Origin: Cellulomonas sp. SLBN-39
GTDB taxonomy: Bacteria > Actinomycetota > Actinomycetes > Actinomycetales > Cellulomonadaceae
Assembly: GCF_006715865.1 (NCBI RefSeq)
Contig: NZ_VFOA01000001.1
Location: forward strand, 372,001 to 436,000
Direction: 5' to 3'
Length of the DNA: 64,000 bases
A program made the translations under genes and the position numbers. This document shows positions 46,310-55,431 of the stretch, in pieces. The notes under the pieces were generated by a model. It did not search any database. It was not told where the DNA came from and was given only the letters and a program-made list of their open reading frames with translations. The first letter of the stretch is position 1. Every line of letters starts with the position of its first letter.

Positions 46310-46942
46310 ATCTCCACCGACAAGGCCCAGAGCTGGGTCTACTGCGAGGAGTTCCTCGCCGAGGACGACGTGCTCCTCGACGCGCGCGAGCGCGCGTCGC
46401 ACCTGGGCTGCACGCCCGTCCTGCCGGGCACGGGAGCCGCGCTGAGCGTCCTCGCCGCGGCCGCTCAGGCCCGGGCGGTCGTCGAGATCGGCACGGGTGC
46501 GGGCGTGAGCTCGCTGTACCTGCTGCGCGGCATGCCGGCCGACGGCGTGCTGACCACGATCGACGTCGAGCTGGAGCACCAGCGGGCGGCGAAGGAGGCG
46601 TTCGTCGCCGAGCGGGTCCGCCCGACGCGTACGCGCGCGATCTCGGGGCGCGCGCTCGACGTGCTGCCGCGCCTGACCGACAGCGGCTACGACATGGTGT
46701 TCGTCGACGCGGACGCCGACGGGTACCCCGGGTACGTCGAGGAGGCCGTGCGGCTGCTGCGTCCCGGCGGCGTGCTGGCGGTCGACGACGCGCTGTGGCA
46801 CGACCGGGTGGCGGACCCGGCCCGCCGCGACGAGGCGACGACGACGATCCGCGACGTGGGCCGTCAGGTGCGTGCCGACGACCGGCTGATCCCCGCGCTG
46901 CTGCCGACCGGGGACGGGCTGCTCGTCGCCGCCCGGCGCTGA
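46310..46942 (+). CDS. SAM-dependent O-methyltransferase (Rv1220c-like), apparent ATC start
   Basis: About 210 aa with a class I methyltransferase core: [20 protein letters not shown] (SAM loop), [10 protein letters not shown] (acidic residue after strand 2), [24 protein letters not shown] (metal/catalytic Asp) and [14 protein letters not shown]. It resembles O-methyltransferases that sit divergently from sigE in actinobacteria. Homology seems to begin at [10 protein letters not shown], where the only codon at a proper distance from GGGAGG is ATC (46310); no ATG, GTG or TTG lies in frame upstream. The first conventional start, GTG 46370, would remove 20 residues. The substrate is unknown. Confidence 0.8.
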   Translation: MSTDKAQSWVYCEEFLAEDDVLLDARERASHLGCTPVLPGTGAALSVLAAAAQARAVVEIGTGAGVSSLYLLRGMPADGVLTTIDVELEHQRAAKEAFVAERVRPTRTRAISGRALDVLPRLTDSGYDMVFVDADADGYPGYVEEAVRLLRPGGVLAVDDALWHDRVADPARRDEATTTIRDVGRQVRADDRLIPALLPTGDGLLVAARR

Positions 46943-46974
46943 CCGCCCGGCACCCGCCGCACGCGGGCGGCACG

Positions 46975-47007
46975 GCGGGACCGCACCCGGCCCGGGCACG
47001 GTCCCGC
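46975..47007. terminator. Hairpin between the methyltransferase and pepA
   Basis: GCGGGACCG (46975-46983) pairs perfectly with CGGTCCCGC (46999-47007) with a 15-nt loop, between convergent genes. Confidence 0.65.
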
Positions 47008-47017
47008 TGCGGTGCCG

Positions 47018-48664
47018 TCAGGCCTCGAGGTGGTCGAGGTAGTCCAGCAGGAGGCGCGCGCCGTAGCCGGTCGCACCCTCGGTGACCTCGTGCTTGTCGG
47101 ACGTCGAGCGCGCCGGACCGGCGACGTCGAGGTGCGCCCAGGCCCGCGTGCCGACGAACCGGCGCAGGAACAGCGCCGCCGTGATGGATCCACCGCCGAT
47201 GGCGCGGTCCGACGGCACGTGCCGCAGGTCGGCGACGGAGGAGCGGACCGCGTCCTCGTAGTCGTCGACGAGGGGCATGTGCCACGCGGCCTCGCCGCTG
47301 CGGTCCGCGGCCGCGAGCAGGGCGGCGACCGTGGCGTCGTCGGTGCCGTAGAGCGCGGCGTGCTGCTTGCCCAGGCCGAGGCTCGCGGCACCGGTGAGGG
47401 TCGCGACGTCGACGAGGACGTCCGGGTCGAGCGTCGCGTCGGCCCAGGCGAGGGCGTCGGCGAGCACGAGGCGCCCCTCGGCGTCGGTGTTCGCGATCTC
47501 GACCGTCGTGCCGCCGTGCAGCGTGAGCACGTCGCCCGGCCGGTAGGAGGCGGCACCGACGTGGTTCTCGGCGAGCGGCAGCACGGCCGTCACGCGGTGC
47601 GCGCAGCCCAGGGCGGCCGCACCGAGCACGGTCGCGAGCGCCACCGCGGCGCCCGCCATGTCCGTCTTCATCGGCACCATGGCCTCGCGCGGCTTGATGC
47701 TCAGCCCGCCGGTGTCGTAGGTGATGCCCTTGCCGACGACCACGACGTGCCGGCCGGTCGCCTGCGACGGCGTGTACGTGAGCCGGACGAGCCGCGGGGG
47801 CGACGCCGAGCCCGCGCCGACGGCCAGGATGCCGCCGAACCCGCCGTCGGCGAGCTCGCGGGGTCCGAGCACCTCGACGTCGAGGCCGGCCGCGGCGCCC
47901 AGGCGTCGGGCGTGGTCGGCGACCCACTCGGGGTTCTTGGTGCTCGACGGGGTGTTCGTCAGGTCGCGCACGAGCCACGTCGCCGACGCGGCGGTGCGGG
48001 CGGCGGCGACGGCGGCCTCGACGCGCGGACCGTCCCGGCCGAGCAGCACGAGGTCGGCGGGGGCCGGCGCGGCGGGGGCCGTGCCCGTGCGGGGGGTCGT
48101 GTACGCCGCGAGGAGGTACCCCTCCGTGACGGCCCGGGCCGCGTCGGCGGCGCCCGACGCGTCGTGGTGGGTCTGCGCGCCGACGGTCGCGGCGACGACG
48201 CCGAGGCCGCGGGTGGCACGGGCCAGCGCGGCGCCGGCGCGCCGCAGGTCGGTCGGGCTCTCGTCGCCGACACCCACGAGCACGAGGCGCGGGGGCAGGC
48301 CGGACCAGGGCAGCACGACCGAGGAGCCGACGGGCCGCGGCAGGTGCACGGTGAAGGCCTCGCCCGCGGCACCGGTGAGGCCGGCCCGCTCGGCGAGCTC
48401 GGCGAGGTCGATCCCGTAGCGGGCGGCCGCCTGCGGCGTGCCCGACCGCGGGGCGAGCGCGTCGTCCCCCTCGCGCCCGGGGGCCACCTGCACGGCGACC
48501 GCGTCGACGGTCCCGTCGGTGAGGAGGGGCGAGTCGCCGACGGCGCCGCTGTGCGGCGTCACCTCGGGCAGGTCGCGGGGCAGGTCGCGCGGCAGCGGGT
48601 CGGTGCGCGGGGCGTCGGTCCGACGCCCCGCGGCACGCCCGGGCCCGGTGGTCCGTGGGCTCAT
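47018..48664 (-). CDS. pepA: Leucyl aminopeptidase (M17)
   Basis: The 548-aa cytosolic aminopeptidase removes N-terminal residues in peptide turnover. The C-terminal catalytic half contains VVVVGKGITYDTGGLSIKP (metal Lys/Asp and active-site Lys), MKTDMAGAAV, the family signature NTDAEGRLVLADAL, and GYGARLLLDYL at the end; Arg in AEGR is the second catalytic residue. The N-terminal half is the usual macro-like domain, preceded by ~35 Pro/Arg-rich residues. Hexameric in relatives. Confidence 0.94.
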   Translation of the reverse strand: MSPRTTGPGRAAGRRTDAPRTDPLPRDLPRDLPEVTPHSGAVGDSPLLTDGTVDAVAVQVAPGREGDDALAPRSGTPQAAARYGIDLAELAERAGLTGAAGEAFTVHLPRPVGSSVVLPWSGLPPRLVLVGVGDESPTDLRRAGAALARATRGLGVVAATVGAQTHHDASGAADAARAVTEGYLLAAYTTPRTGTAPAAPAPADLVLLGRDGPRVEAAVAAARTAASATWLVRDLTNTPSSTKNPEWVADHARRLGAAAGLDVEVLGPRELADGGFGGILAVGAGSASPPRLVRLTYTPSQATGRHVVVVGKGITYDTGGLSIKPREAMVPMKTDMAGAAVALATVLGAAALGCAHRVTAVLPLAENHVGAASYRPGDVLTLHGGTTVEIANTDAEGRLVLADALAWADATLDPDVLVDVATLTGAASLGLGKQHAALYGTDDATVAALLAAADRSGEAAWHMPLVDDYEDAVRSSVADLRHVPSDRAIGGGSITAALFLRRFVGTRAWAHLDVAGPARSTSDKHEVTEGATGYGARLLLDYLDHLEA

Positions 48665-48674
48665 CGAAGCCCGG

Positions 48675-48842
48675 TCAGCCCACGACGGAGGTGAGCGCCT
48701 CGCCCAGCTCGGCGGCCTCGGTCGCGTTGAGCTCGACCACCAGCCGTCCGCCGCCCTCGAGGGGCACGCGCATGACGATGCCGCGGCCCTCCTTGGTCAC
48801 CTCGAGCGGTCCGTCGCCGGTCCTCGGCTTCATCGCGGCCAT
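48675..48842 (-). CDS. DUF3117 family small protein
   Basis: A 55-aa protein beginning MAAMKPRTGDGPLEVTKEGRG and continuing IVMRVPLEGGGRLVVELNATEAAELGEAL, the near-invariant actinobacterial DUF3117 sequence (Rv1211 in M. tuberculosis). AAGGAGAGG is seven bases upstream of ATG 48842, which decides this start over longer frames. Function unknown. A -10-like TAAGAT (on the leftward strand near 48932) may drive it, leaving a leader of about 80 nt. The rest of 48843-49036 shows only an imperfect GC hairpin. Confidence 0.9.
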   Translation of the reverse strand: MAAMKPRTGDGPLEVTKEGRGIVMRVPLEGGGRLVVELNATEAAELGEALTSVVG

Positions 48843-49036
48843 GCGGCCTCTCCTTCGCCTCGTGCGTCGCCCGGCCGCACGGCGTCGGGCGGGCCCGACA
48901 ACACGCTGAGCAGCCGGTTGTCCGTCGGCCATCTTAGGTCACCGGGACCCCACGGGTCCGTCGGTGCGTACGATCCGGTCACGCGTCCGGCTCGGCGGGG
49001 CGCCCGCGGCACGCGCGCGCGGGTGCGCGGGACCCG

Positions 49037-50371
49037 TCACGGGGGCCAGTCGCCGCCCGGGTTGAACTCCCACATCTGCCGGATCCACAGCACGTGCAGC
49101 CCCAGCATGAGGACGAGCACCGCACCGAACCACGCGCGCCGCGCCCACGTCGGCCGGGTGACCACCCCCGCCGTGACGGCCGCCAGCGGGAACGCCAGCA
49201 GCAGGAACCGCGCGAGGCTCGACCCCGGCTCGATGACGGCGACGATGTAGAGCAGGTAGGCCGCGGACCACGCGTGCAGCTCCGGCTCCAGGCGCCACGC
49301 CGCCGGCACCACGAGAACGGCGACGACGAGCGCCGCACCCGCCACGACCAGCCAGGGCCCCCACGCGCCGAACCAGAACTGCGGCACGTACGTCCACCCG
49401 AAGAACGGCGTGGTCTCCCGCACGCCGCGCCACGCCTCCTGCGTCTGCAGGTAGCCGTCCGGCACGCCCGTGAACCAGCCGCACAGCAGCGGCCACGCGA
49501 CGCCCGACACGAGCGAGGCCAGCAGCAGACCCCCCACGCCGAGGCCGTCCCGGACCGTGAACGTCTCGGTGCCGCGGCGGGCGCGCCACAGCCGCACGAT
49601 CCCGTGCACCCCGACGACCACGGCCATCGGCAGCGCGACCGCCCGGGCGAACCCCAGCAGCACGACGACGACCACGGCCCAGCCGTACCGGCGCCGGACG
49701 ACCAGCAGCAGCGACGACGCCACCAGCAGCAGCGCGAGCGACTCGGTGTAGGCCACCTGCAGCACCGCGGCGGTGGGGAACACGCTCACCAGCGCGACGG
49801 TCGCCAGCGGCAGGCCCGGGCGGGCGGCGACGGCGCGCGGGGCCCCGTGCACGACCACCTGGTGCACCACCAGCACCGCCGCGGTGGCCAGCGCGAGCGA
49901 CACGACCGGCGCCGCGAGGACCCAGCCCGCCCCCGTGATCTCCATGACGCCGCGCACGAGCGCCGGGTACAGCGGGAAGAACGCCCACGCGTTCTGCTGC
50001 ACGAGCCCGTCGGGCCCGACGGGCAGGGTGTCCGGGTACCCGCTCTCGGCGATCTGCCGGTACCAGCTGCCGTCGTAGAACAGCGCGACGAACGTGGCGT
50101 ACCCCGGGTTCGCCCCCGCCCAGTGGCTGGCCTCCTGCACGCCGGACGTCCACACGAAGACGACGGCGGACAGCGTGCGGGCGGCCGCGTGGACCAGCAG
50201 CACGTGGACCCACCACGGCCACGCGGCCACGCGCGCCCACCACGCGGCACTCCCCTCGGCGGCAGCCTCCGGCGCACCGCCCTCCGACGCAGCGCCCTCC
50301 AGCGCGGCGCCCTCCGCACCCGGCCCCTCGGCGCGCGCCGCGTCGTCCCGCGTCACGCCGTCCCGCGTCAC
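49037..50371 (-). CDS. PIG-V-like polytopic mannosyltransferase (GT-C fold)
   Basis: A 444-aa integral membrane protein with about ten helices and a ~40-residue Glu/Gly/Ala-rich N-terminus. The first external loop has FYDGSWYRQIAESGYPD, matching the Asp/Glu-containing catalytic loop of PIG-V/GT-C enzymes that use polyprenyl-phosphate sugars, and AWAFFPLYPALVRG follows. It is likely involved in glycolipid or cell-wall mannosylation; GDP-mannose supply is encoded at 34805. The GTG at 50371 overlaps the folP stop (GTGA); GTG 50356 is an alternative. Last gene of LOG-folP-this operon. Confidence 0.85.
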   Translation of the reverse strand: MTRDGVTRDDAARAEGPGAEGAALEGAASEGGAPEAAAEGSAAWWARVAAWPWWVHVLLVHAAARTLSAVVFVWTSGVQEASHWAGANPGYATFVALFYDGSWYRQIAESGYPDTLPVGPDGLVQQNAWAFFPLYPALVRGVMEITGAGWVLAAPVVSLALATAAVLVVHQVVVHGAPRAVAARPGLPLATVALVSVFPTAAVLQVAYTESLALLLVASSLLLVVRRRYGWAVVVVVLLGFARAVALPMAVVVGVHGIVRLWRARRGTETFTVRDGLGVGGLLLASLVSGVAWPLLCGWFTGVPDGYLQTQEAWRGVRETTPFFGWTYVPQFWFGAWGPWLVVAGAALVVAVLVVPAAWRLEPELHAWSAAYLLYIVAVIEPGSSLARFLLLAFPLAAVTAGVVTRPTWARRAWFGAVLVLMLGLHVLWIRQMWEFNPGGDWPP

Positions 50372-51306
50372 GCCGTGCCCCGCACCGACGACCAGGGGGC
50401 GAGCTCGCCCCGGACGGCCGCGACCATGTCGAGCGTGCGCCGGGTGGCGGCCACGTCGTGCGCGCGGAACACCCGGGCGCCCAGCCACGCCGCGACGGCC
50501 GTCGCGGCGAGGGTCCCCTCGAGACGCTCGTCGGGCGGCAGCCCGAGGGTCTCGCCGACGACGTCCTTGCGGCTCAGTGCCATGAGGACAGGGTGCCCGA
50601 TCTCGACGACCTGCGGGGTCGTCCGCAGCAGGTGCAGCGAGTGCCAGGTCGTCTTGCCGAAGTCGAGGGTCGCGTCGACCAGCACCGAGGCGGGGTCGAC
50701 CCCGAGGGCGACGGCCCGGGCCGCGGCGGCCCTGAGGGTCGCGACCACGTCCTGCACGACACCGTCGAGGGGGTCGGTGCCGTCGGCGGCGGCGTACGTG
50801 GTGCGCCACGGGTCCGTCCGCGGGGTCGCACCGCCGGTGTGCGAGCACACGACCCCGAGGCCGCGCTCGGCCGCGACCTCGACCAGGCCCGGGTCGTGCC
50901 CCGCCCACGTGTCGTTGAGCAGGTCGGCGCCGGCGTCGGCCGCCGCGCGCGCGACGGTCGCCCGCCACGTGTCGACGCTGACCAGCAGGTCCGGGTGGCG
51001 GCGGCGCACGCGCTCGACGACGGGCACGACCCGCGCGATCTCCTCGGCCTCGTCGACCGTAGGCCCACGCCCGGCGCGCACGCCGCCGACGTCGAGCAGG
51101 TCCGCACCGTCCGCCACGGCACGGTCGACGGCGGCGTCGACCGTGCCGTCGGAGAACCGGGCGGCGGCGTAGAACGAGTCCGGGGTGCGGTTCACGACGG
51201 CCATGACCACGGGCCGGTCGGGGCCGAAGGTGCGCCCCCGCAGCCGCAGCGGCGCCGCCCCGGCGGGCACGCCCGGCAGGCCCGGCCCGGGCACCGCGGC
51301 GGTCAC
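50368..51306 (-). CDS. folP: Dihydropteroate synthase-like protein (FolP2 branch)
   Basis: A 312-aa TIM-barrel of the pterin-binding family. It keeps [57 protein letters not shown] and [23 protein letters not shown] and DVGGV differ from canonical FolP1 (VNVTPDSFSDGG, DVGGESTRPG), and the SxR loop is missing, as in M. tuberculosis FolP2, which was reported to lack dihydropteroate synthase activity. So the role is uncertain. Linked to LOG upstream and PIG-V downstream by GTGA overlaps. Confidence 0.85.
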   Translation of the reverse strand: MTAAVPGPGLPGVPAGAAPLRLRGRTFGPDRPVVMAVVNRTPDSFYAAARFSDGTVDAAVDRAVADGADLLDVGGVRAGRGPTVDEAEEIARVVPVVERVRRRHPDLLVSVDTWRATVARAAADAGADLLNDTWAGHDPGLVEVAAERGLGVVCSHTGGATPRTDPWRTTYAAADGTDPLDGVVQDVVATLRAAAARAVALGVDPASVLVDATLDFGKTTWHSLHLLRTTPQVVEIGHPVLMALSRKDVVGETLGLPPDERLEGTLAATAVAAWLGARVFRAHDVAATRRTLDMVAAVRGELAPWSSVRGTA

Positions 51307-52187
51307 CACCCCGACGCCTCGTCGGCGGGCGACGCCGCAGCCGCGGCCGCACGGTCCGCGGCAGCGCGCGCGGCCGCGGCCTCCTCCTCGGCGCGCAGCT
51401 CTGCGCCGCGGGTGACCACCGCCTCGACGGCCTCGGCGGGGCTGTCGACGACCTGCAGCAGGTCGACGTCGGGGGCCGCGATCATCCCCTCGTCGTGCAC
51501 CGTGGTGCGCAGCCAGTCCAGCAGGCCCGACCAGTACCCGCGCCCCAGCAGGACGATGGGGAACCGGGTGACCTTGTGCGTCTGCACGAGCGTCAGCGCC
51601 TCGAAGAGCTCGTCGAAGGTGCCGAAGCCGCCGGGCAGCACCACGAACCCCTCGGAGTACTTGACGAACATCGTCTTGCGGGCGAAGAAGTAGCGGAAGT
51701 TCACGCCCAGGTCGACCCACCGGTTCATGCCCTGCTCGAACGGCAGCTCGATGCCGAGGCCGACGGACAGCCCGCCCGCCTCCGCCGCACCGCGGTTGGC
51801 GGCCTCCATGATCCCCGGGCCGCCGCCGGTGATCACGGCGTACCCCGCCTCGACGAGACCACGGGCCACCGCCTGCGCGTCGTCGTAGTACGGGCTGCCG
51901 GGGCGCACCCGGGCGGAGCCGAACACGCTCACGGCGGGGCCGACCTCCGCGAGCGCCCCGAACCCCTCGACGAACTCCGACTGGATGCGCATGACCCGCC
52001 ACGGGTCGGCGTGCAGCCACGCGGTGCCCTCGTTGCGGGCGAGCAGCCCCTGGTCGGACGTCGTGGTGGGGATCTGGTCGCGGCGCAGCAGCACGGGCCC
52101 GCGGCGGTACTCGGCCGGGGGCGGCTGCGGCACGGGCCCGGCGGTGGGGTCCGTGGGTGCCGTCCGGGCGTCGTCGTCCTGGCTCAT
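51303..52187 (-). CDS. LOG family protein (TIGR00730, Rv1205-like)
   Basis: A 294-aa Rossmann-like protein with both LOG motifs, [14 protein letters not shown] and [15 protein letters not shown]. Such proteins release cytokinin bases from nucleoside monophosphates (phosphoribohydrolase); Rv1205 does so in M. tuberculosis. The N-terminal ~60 residues are family-specific and the C-terminus ends in an Ala/Glu helix. TAGAGT (52200 to 52195) lies seven bases before the ATG, so the operon probably starts with a leaderless mRNA. Confidence 0.9.
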   Translation of the reverse strand: MSQDDDARTAPTDPTAGPVPQPPPAEYRRGPVLLRRDQIPTTTSDQGLLARNEGTAWLHADPWRVMRIQSEFVEGFGALAEVGPAVSVFGSARVRPGSPYYDDAQAVARGLVEAGYAVITGGGPGIMEAANRGAAEAGGLSVGLGIELPFEQGMNRWVDLGVNFRYFFARKTMFVKYSEGFVVLPGGFGTFDELFEALTLVQTHKVTRFPIVLLGRGYWSGLLDWLRTTVHDEGMIAAPDVDLLQVVDSPAEAVEAVVTRGAELRAEEEAAAARAAADRAAAAAASPADEASGW

Positions 52188-52271
52188 GGCGCCGACTCTA
52201 GGCGGAGGCCCGGGCCGCCCGCGCGCACCCCGGCGCGTCGCGGGCGGCCCGACACCGGCGCGGACGCGGGG

Positions 52272-53384
52272 TCAGGACGAGCCGAGGGGCAGCCCTTCCG
52301 GCCGCCGGCCGGTCAGCCAGCCGCGCAGCGCGGCGAGGCACGCGTGGATCTGGTCGACGGGGCAGCGCTCGTCCTGCGTGTGGGCGAGCAGCGGGTCGCC
52401 GGGGCCGAAGTTCACGGCCGGGATGCCGAGCGCGGAGAAGCGCGCGACGTCGGTCCAGCCCTGCTTGGCCGACGGCCGACCGCCCGTGACCTCCAGGACC
52501 GCGGCGGCGAAGTCCTGCGCCGTCGCGTCGTCCAGGCCGGGGCGGGCGCCGGGGGCCGCGTCGACGACGACGACGTCGTAGCCGGGCAGGACCTCGCGCA
52601 CGTGGGCCTGCGCCTCCTCGACCGTGCGGGACGGCGCGAAGCGGTAGTTCACGGTCACGACGCACGCGTCGGGGATCACGTTCGTCGCGGTGCCGCCGGA
52701 CACGAGCACGGCGTTGAGGCCCTCGCGGAACACCAGGCCCTCGACCTCGACGTCGGCGGGCCGGTACGCCGCCAGCCGCGTGAGCACGTCGCCGGCCGCG
52801 TGCACCGCGTTGACGCCGGTCCAGGAGCGGGCCGAGTGCGCCGCGACGCCGCGCAGCCGGACCTCGGCGCGCAGCGTCCCGTTGCACCCGCCCTCCAGGC
52901 CCGCGGCGGTCGGCTCGCACAGCACCGCGAAGTCGCCCTCGACCCAGTCGGGGTGGTGGCGCACCACGCGCCCGAGCCCGCTGAGCGAGGCGTCGACCTC
53001 CTCGTGGTCGTAGAACACCCACGTGACGTCGTGCACCGGGTCGGTCAGCGTCGCGGCGAGGACGAGCTGGACCGCGACCCCGGACTTCATGTCGACCGTG
53101 CCGCGCCCCCACAGCACGCCGTCCTCGAGCCGCGTCGGGAGGTTGCCGGTGACCGGCACCGTGTCGAGGTGGCCGGCGACGACGACCCGCCGCGGCCGCC
53201 CCAGGTGCGTGCGCGCCACGACCGTGTCGCCGTCGCGCAGGACCTCCAGGTGCGGGTGCTCGCGCAGCGCGGCCTCGACCGCGTCGGCCAGCGGCGTCTC
53301 GTCGCCCGAGACGGAGGGCAGGTCGCACAGCTCGCGCGCGAGCGTCACGACGTCGGCGGACAGGTCCAGGGTGCGGGCGGCCAC
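52272..53384 (-). CDS. dapE: Succinyl-diaminopimelate desuccinylase
   Basis: The 370-aa M20 zinc hydrolase releases LL-diaminopimelate. [12 protein letters not shown] (metal His/Asp), [29 protein letters not shown] (catalytic and metal Glu), [14 protein letters not shown], the lid domain from [14 protein letters not shown], and [14 protein letters not shown] (C-terminal metal His) are present. The GTG start has TAGGGT (53397 to 53392) seven bases upstream. It is divergent from dapD, encoding the step two reactions earlier. Confidence 0.95.
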   Translation of the reverse strand: MAARTLDLSADVVTLARELCDLPSVSGDETPLADAVEAALREHPHLEVLRDGDTVVARTHLGRPRRVVVAGHLDTVPVTGNLPTRLEDGVLWGRGTVDMKSGVAVQLVLAATLTDPVHDVTWVFYDHEEVDASLSGLGRVVRHHPDWVEGDFAVLCEPTAAGLEGGCNGTLRAEVRLRGVAAHSARSWTGVNAVHAAGDVLTRLAAYRPADVEVEGLVFREGLNAVLVSGGTATNVIPDACVVTVNYRFAPSRTVEEAQAHVREVLPGYDVVVVDAAPGARPGLDDATAQDFAAAVLEVTGGRPSAKQGWTDVARFSALGIPAVNFGPGDPLLAHTQDERCPVDQIHACLAALRGWLTGRRPEGLPLGSS

Positions 53385-53391
53385 GTCGCCG

Positions 53392-53496
53392 ACCCTACGC
53401 CGCCGGCGCGTCGCGGCGTCCACGACGTCTGCACACCGACGCGCCCGACCCTGCACCGGACCGCCACGCCGTGCGCCCGGGTGCGCGCCGTAGGCT
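53392..53496. promoter_or_regulatory. Divergent dapE/dapD promoter region
   Basis: Back-to-back -10 boxes: TAGGGT on the leftward strand (53397 to 53392) for dapE and TAGGCT (53491-53496) for dapD, each seven or eight bases from its start codon. The 95 bp between could hold a shared regulator site; I see no strong palindrome. Confidence 0.5.
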
Positions 53497-53504
53497 GTCG
53501 GGCC

Positions 53505-54452
53505 ATGACCGACCGCACCGCGTGGGGCCACGGCCTGGCCACGACGACCCTCGACGGCACGACGCTCGACGTCTGGTACCCCGCCCCCGCGCTGGGCGCA
53601 CCGCCCGCCGGCGCGACGCCCGACGCGGCGCTGCTCGCGGCCGAGCGCGACGACGAGGCCCGCCGCGTGCGGGTGCACGTCGTGACGACGGTCGTGGACC
53701 TGGACGCCCCGCCCGCGGGCACCGCCGACGCCTACCTGCGCCTGCACCTGCTCTCGCACCGCCTCGTCGCCCCGCACGGGCAGAACCTCGACGGGATCTT
53801 CGGCGTGCTGCCGAACGTCGTGTGGACCGACCGCGGCCCCTGCGCGGCCGAGCACTTCGAGGAGACCCGGCTGCGGCTGCGCGCCGTCACCGGGACGCCC
53901 GTCACCGTCTACGGCGTGGACAAGTTCCCCCGCATGGTCGACTACGTCGTCCCGTCCGGCGTGCGGGTCGCCGACGCGGACCGGGTGCGCCTCGGCGCGC
54001 ACCTGGCACCCGGCACCACGGTGATGCACGAGGGCTTCGTGAACTTCAACGCCGGGACGCTCGGCACGTCGATGGTCGAGGGGCGCATCTCGGCGGGCGT
54101 CGTCGTGGGCGACGGCTCCGACGTCGGCGGCGGCGCGTCGATCATGGGCACGCTGTCGGGCGGGGGCCGCGAGGTCGTGCGGCTCGGCCGCCGCTCGCTG
54201 CTCGGCGCGAACTCCGGCCTCGGCATCCCCCTCGGGGACGACTGCGTCGTCGAGGCCGGCCTCTACGTGACGGCCGGCACGAAGGTGACGCTCGTCGGGT
54301 TCGAGGGCGAGGGGTCCCGGGTGGTCAAGGCCCGCGAGCTCGCGGGGGCCGACGGCGTGCTCTTCCGCCGCAACTCCCAGACGGGTGCGGTCGAGGCCGT
54401 CGCCCGCTCCGGCGCCGGGGTCGCCCTGAACGCCGTCCTGCACAGCAACTGA
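53505..54452 (+). CDS. dapD: Tetrahydrodipicolinate N-succinyltransferase (DapD)
   Basis: The 315-aa trimeric transferase succinylates tetrahydrodipicolinate. It has the actinobacterial DapD layout: N-terminal domain with [24 protein letters not shown], then left-handed beta-helix [61 protein letters not shown] and [32 protein letters not shown] at 53505; TAGGCT (53491-53496) is eight bases before it. With DapE (divergent) and DapC (56932), three of the succinylase lysine/DAP enzymes lie within 5 kb. Confidence 0.95.
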   Translation: MTDRTAWGHGLATTTLDGTTLDVWYPAPALGAPPAGATPDAALLAAERDDEARRVRVHVVTTVVDLDAPPAGTADAYLRLHLLSHRLVAPHGQNLDGIFGVLPNVVWTDRGPCAAEHFEETRLRLRAVTGTPVTVYGVDKFPRMVDYVVPSGVRVADADRVRLGAHLAPGTTVMHEGFVNFNAGTLGTSMVEGRISAGVVVGDGSDVGGGASIMGTLSGGGREVVRLGRRSLLGANSGLGIPLGDDCVVEAGLYVTAGTKVTLVGFEGEGSRVVKARELAGADGVLFRRNSQTGAVEAVARSGAGVALNAVLHSN

Positions 54453-54462
54453 GCCCGACCGG

Positions 54463-55395
54463 ATGAGCACGCGACGCCCACCCCGCGGCTCCCGGCGCGC
54501 CCGCGGGTCGCGGCGCACGCCCCTCGCGGGGTGCCTCGGCGTCGCGGGGGCGGTGCTCGGCGGTGTCGCCCTGGTCGCCGTCGGGGCGACGGCGGTGGTC
54601 GCCCTGCTCGACGAGGTGCGCCCCGCGGCCGTCGCCGAGCCGCGGTGCACCGCGCACCTCGACGGCACGGACTGGACGCTCACCCCCGACCAGGCGCAGA
54701 ACGCCGCGCTCATCGCGGCGCTGGGCGTGCGCCGCGACCTGCCCGCGCGGGCCGTGACCATCGCGCTGGCGACCGCGCTGCAGGAGTCTCGCCTGGAGAA
54801 CATCGACTACGGCGACCGGGACTCCGTGGGGCTGTTCCAGCAGCGGCCGTCGCAGGGCTGGGGCACGGTCGAGCAGATCATGGACCCGGTGTACTCGACG
54901 ACCCGGTTCTACGACGGGCTCGTCGAGGTGCCCGGGTACGAGGACCTGGAGGTCACCGTGGCCGCGCAGGCCGTGCAGCGCTCGGGGTTCCCCGACGCGT
55001 ACGCCCAGCACGAGGTGCGCTCGCGCGCGTGGGCGTCCGCGCTGACCGGGCACTCCCCCGCCGCGGTGACGTGCGTGCTGCCGGGCGCTGCGTCCGCGAC
55101 GGAGGACGTGGCGGCCCGCCTGGCACGGGACCTCGGCGACCTGCCGACCACGGCCGTGCCCGGCTCCGAGGGTGGGGCGGCGACGGTCGACGTCGACGCC
55201 ACGTCCCTCGACCCGGCCGACGCGGTCCGCGCCGGCTGGGCCGCCGCCCAGTGGGCGGTCGCCGTCGCCCAGCCGACCGGTGTCGACCTGGTCGCGGTGG
55301 GCGACCATGTGTGGGACCGCACCGCGGGCGCGTGGTCCACCGTCGAGGACGGCGCGCTGCCCCCGGGGCAAGTCCGGCTCACGCTCGCCGGCTGA
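54463..55395 (+). CDS. Membrane-anchored lysozyme-like (transglycosylase-fold) protein
   Basis: A 310-aa protein starting with an Arg-rich region, a membrane helix (about 21-50) and an external domain. ALATALQESRLENIDYGDRDSVGLFQQRPSQGWGTVEQI contains a Glu (E108) in the ES context of goose-type lysozyme/SLT folds, and the GLFQQRPSQGWG signature common to an actinobacterial family of such proteins. The remaining ~130 residues are unrecognised. It may cut or remodel peptidoglycan, which would fit its 10-bp distance from dapD, but activity is unproven. ATG 54463. Confidence 0.75.
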   Translation: MSTRRPPRGSRRARGSRRTPLAGCLGVAGAVLGGVALVAVGATAVVALLDEVRPAAVAEPRCTAHLDGTDWTLTPDQAQNAALIAALGVRRDLPARAVTIALATALQESRLENIDYGDRDSVGLFQQRPSQGWGTVEQIMDPVYSTTRFYDGLVEVPGYEDLEVTVAAQAVQRSGFPDAYAQHEVRSRAWASALTGHSPAAVTCVLPGAASATEDVAARLARDLGDLPTTAVPGSEGGAATVDVDATSLDPADAVRAGWAAAQWAVAVAQPTGVDLVAVGDHVWDRTAGAWSTVEDGALPPGQVRLTLAG

Positions 55396-55431
55396 CGCGC
55401 GAGCGGGCCGCGACCGACCCGCCCCGGCCCG

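Noticed and set aside
46252..47085. A GTG frame starting just after the TACGCT box upstream of the methyltransferase
   Set aside because: It is out of frame with the conserved methyltransferase and encodes Arg/Gly-rich sequence; the box more likely serves a 60-nt leader for the ATC-started gene.
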